From assembly GCA_963575745.1 (NCBI GenBank), contig CAUYUJ010019104.1:215900-279899 (forward strand): a stretch of DNA of 64,000 bases, in the 5' to 3' direction. Shown piece after piece: positions 63,589 through 64,000 of the stretch. The position numbers and the translations under genes were made by a program. The stretch is from Prorocentrum cordatum (lineage: Eukaryota; Sar; Dinophyceae; Prorocentrales; Prorocentraceae). The notes under the pieces are model-generated. The model saw only the letters and a program-made list of their open reading frames with translations, made no database searches and was not told the DNA's origin. Each line of letters begins with the position of its first letter. Position 1 is the stretch's first letter.

Positions 63589-64000
63589 TTTTCATACCCC
63601 CTAAACCAAAGGTTTCGATGGGGAGGAAAATATAAAGCCCCGCCTGACGCAAAACGGTTGGTAGATTCATCGGTCGATGGCTTTAACCGTGTACGTAAAC
63701 TCGTGGGCAGTCACGGCTTGGGCTCCCGACGGAGCGGCGGATTTCTTCCAAAGCCTGGTTGGCTCCAACTCGGAGCAGCGGTTGTCTTCGACAACTCTGG
63801 AGGCCGATCGGGGCACCGCCCGGCTCGGGGGCGGGATAGCAAGTTCCCGGCACCACGGCCGCCGCGGAGCAAGCGCCCTGCGGGGTGCACTCGCTCCACC
63901 GGGCGGTCTTTGCAGGCTCCCAGTGGTCCACAAGGTCGGCCAGGTGCTGTTCGCAGCGCCCGTGGTGTCGTTTGTCATCGCCTTCGTCGTTGCCCGCCCG
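63589..64000 (+). repeat. D-family terminal unit, running off the window
   Basis: Starts in the shared TTTTCAT of the B2 of element E, then ACCCCCTAAACC-AAA-GGTTTCGATGGGGAGGAAAA (palindrome 63589-63630), matching 56797 onward and, reversed, 39096 down. It continues past the window end. Confidence 0.85.

Larger units (their letters stand above)
62394..63595 (+). repeat. Split direct repeats B1-A2-B2, element E
   Basis: B1 62394-62517 and B2 63472-63595 are both 124 bp, differing at only a few bases (TGGGAGCCCAGAGGCGGGTT ... GCAATGGTTTTCAT). A2 is 62518-63471. No A1 is found. Confidence 0.93.

Noticed and set aside
28725-63595. Classification of the cluster as LTR (Gypsy/Copia) elements because of repeated ends
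   Set aside because: There are no integrase or protease motifs. The genes end with a tyrosine recombinase and the repeats have the split A/B arrangement.
1-64000. tRNA, rRNA and SL RNA genes
   Set aside because: None was recognised by eye. SL-like sites lack the donor-bearing SL RNA body. A covariance-model scan would be needed to exclude tRNAs.

Overview
The window is GC-rich eukaryotic DNA made almost entirely of degenerate retrotransposons, satellites and microsatellites. I read it as a dinoflagellate nuclear genome. The best single clue is at 21677-21698, a 22-nt stretch (TCCGTAGCC-ATTTCGG-TTCAAG) two mismatches from the dinoflagellate spliced leader (DCCGTAGCC-ATTTTGG-CTCAAG). It lies at the 5' end of a LINE copy, as expected for a retroposed trans-spliced mRNA. 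No rRNA, tRNA, CRISPR array or bacterial-type operon was recognised, and no confident host gene; a few host-exon candidates are listed at low confidence.

Layout. 1-7130: microsatellites (GGA/CTC), a 90-bp satellite flanked by a duplicated repeat, and gene-poor pyrimidine-rich DNA. 7140-17393 (minus): one very large LINE copy with the order gag-like region, RNase H, AP-type endonuclease, reverse transcriptase (RT), zinc finger and a methyltransferase-like domain; about 1.6 kb of simple repeat splits its RT. 17400-21676: a LINE tail fragment, GATCGAT and CATA repeats, and one possible secreted-protein ORF. 21677-28030 (plus): a second, decayed LINE with zinc-ribbon ORF1, endonuclease, partly deleted RT and RNase H, starting at the spliced-leader relic.

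28700-64000: a nested cluster of at least seven tyrosine-recombinase (YR) retrotransposon copies from several subfamilies, here called A-H. Plus strand: A, B, C, D, E. Minus strand: F, G, H. Each is built from gag, pol (RT plus RNase H) and a YR gene. The 3' ends have the split direct-repeat arrangement B1-A2-B2; copy C also has A1. No copy has all genes intact; the only unbroken YR gene is in D (57478-59004).

Three features recur across divergent subfamilies and form the most interesting system here. First, every B1-A2 junction is a 42-60 bp palindrome whose outer arms differ between subfamilies but mostly stay complementary, so it is a strong candidate for the YR crossover site. Second, a spliced-leader-like sequence starting TCCGTAG lies immediately upstream of the YR start codon in A, B, C, D, E and H. 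Third, gag and pol are in the same frame, separated by a single UGA, in the three copies that retain the boundary (A, B, H). Together these suggest a YR gene once captured from a trans-spliced transcript, with recombination at palindromic circle junctions.

Between elements lie a 107-bp satellite (49911-51850), a 22-bp minisatellite, a decamer array and simple repeats. All domain calls come from reading motifs by eye; no searches were run.
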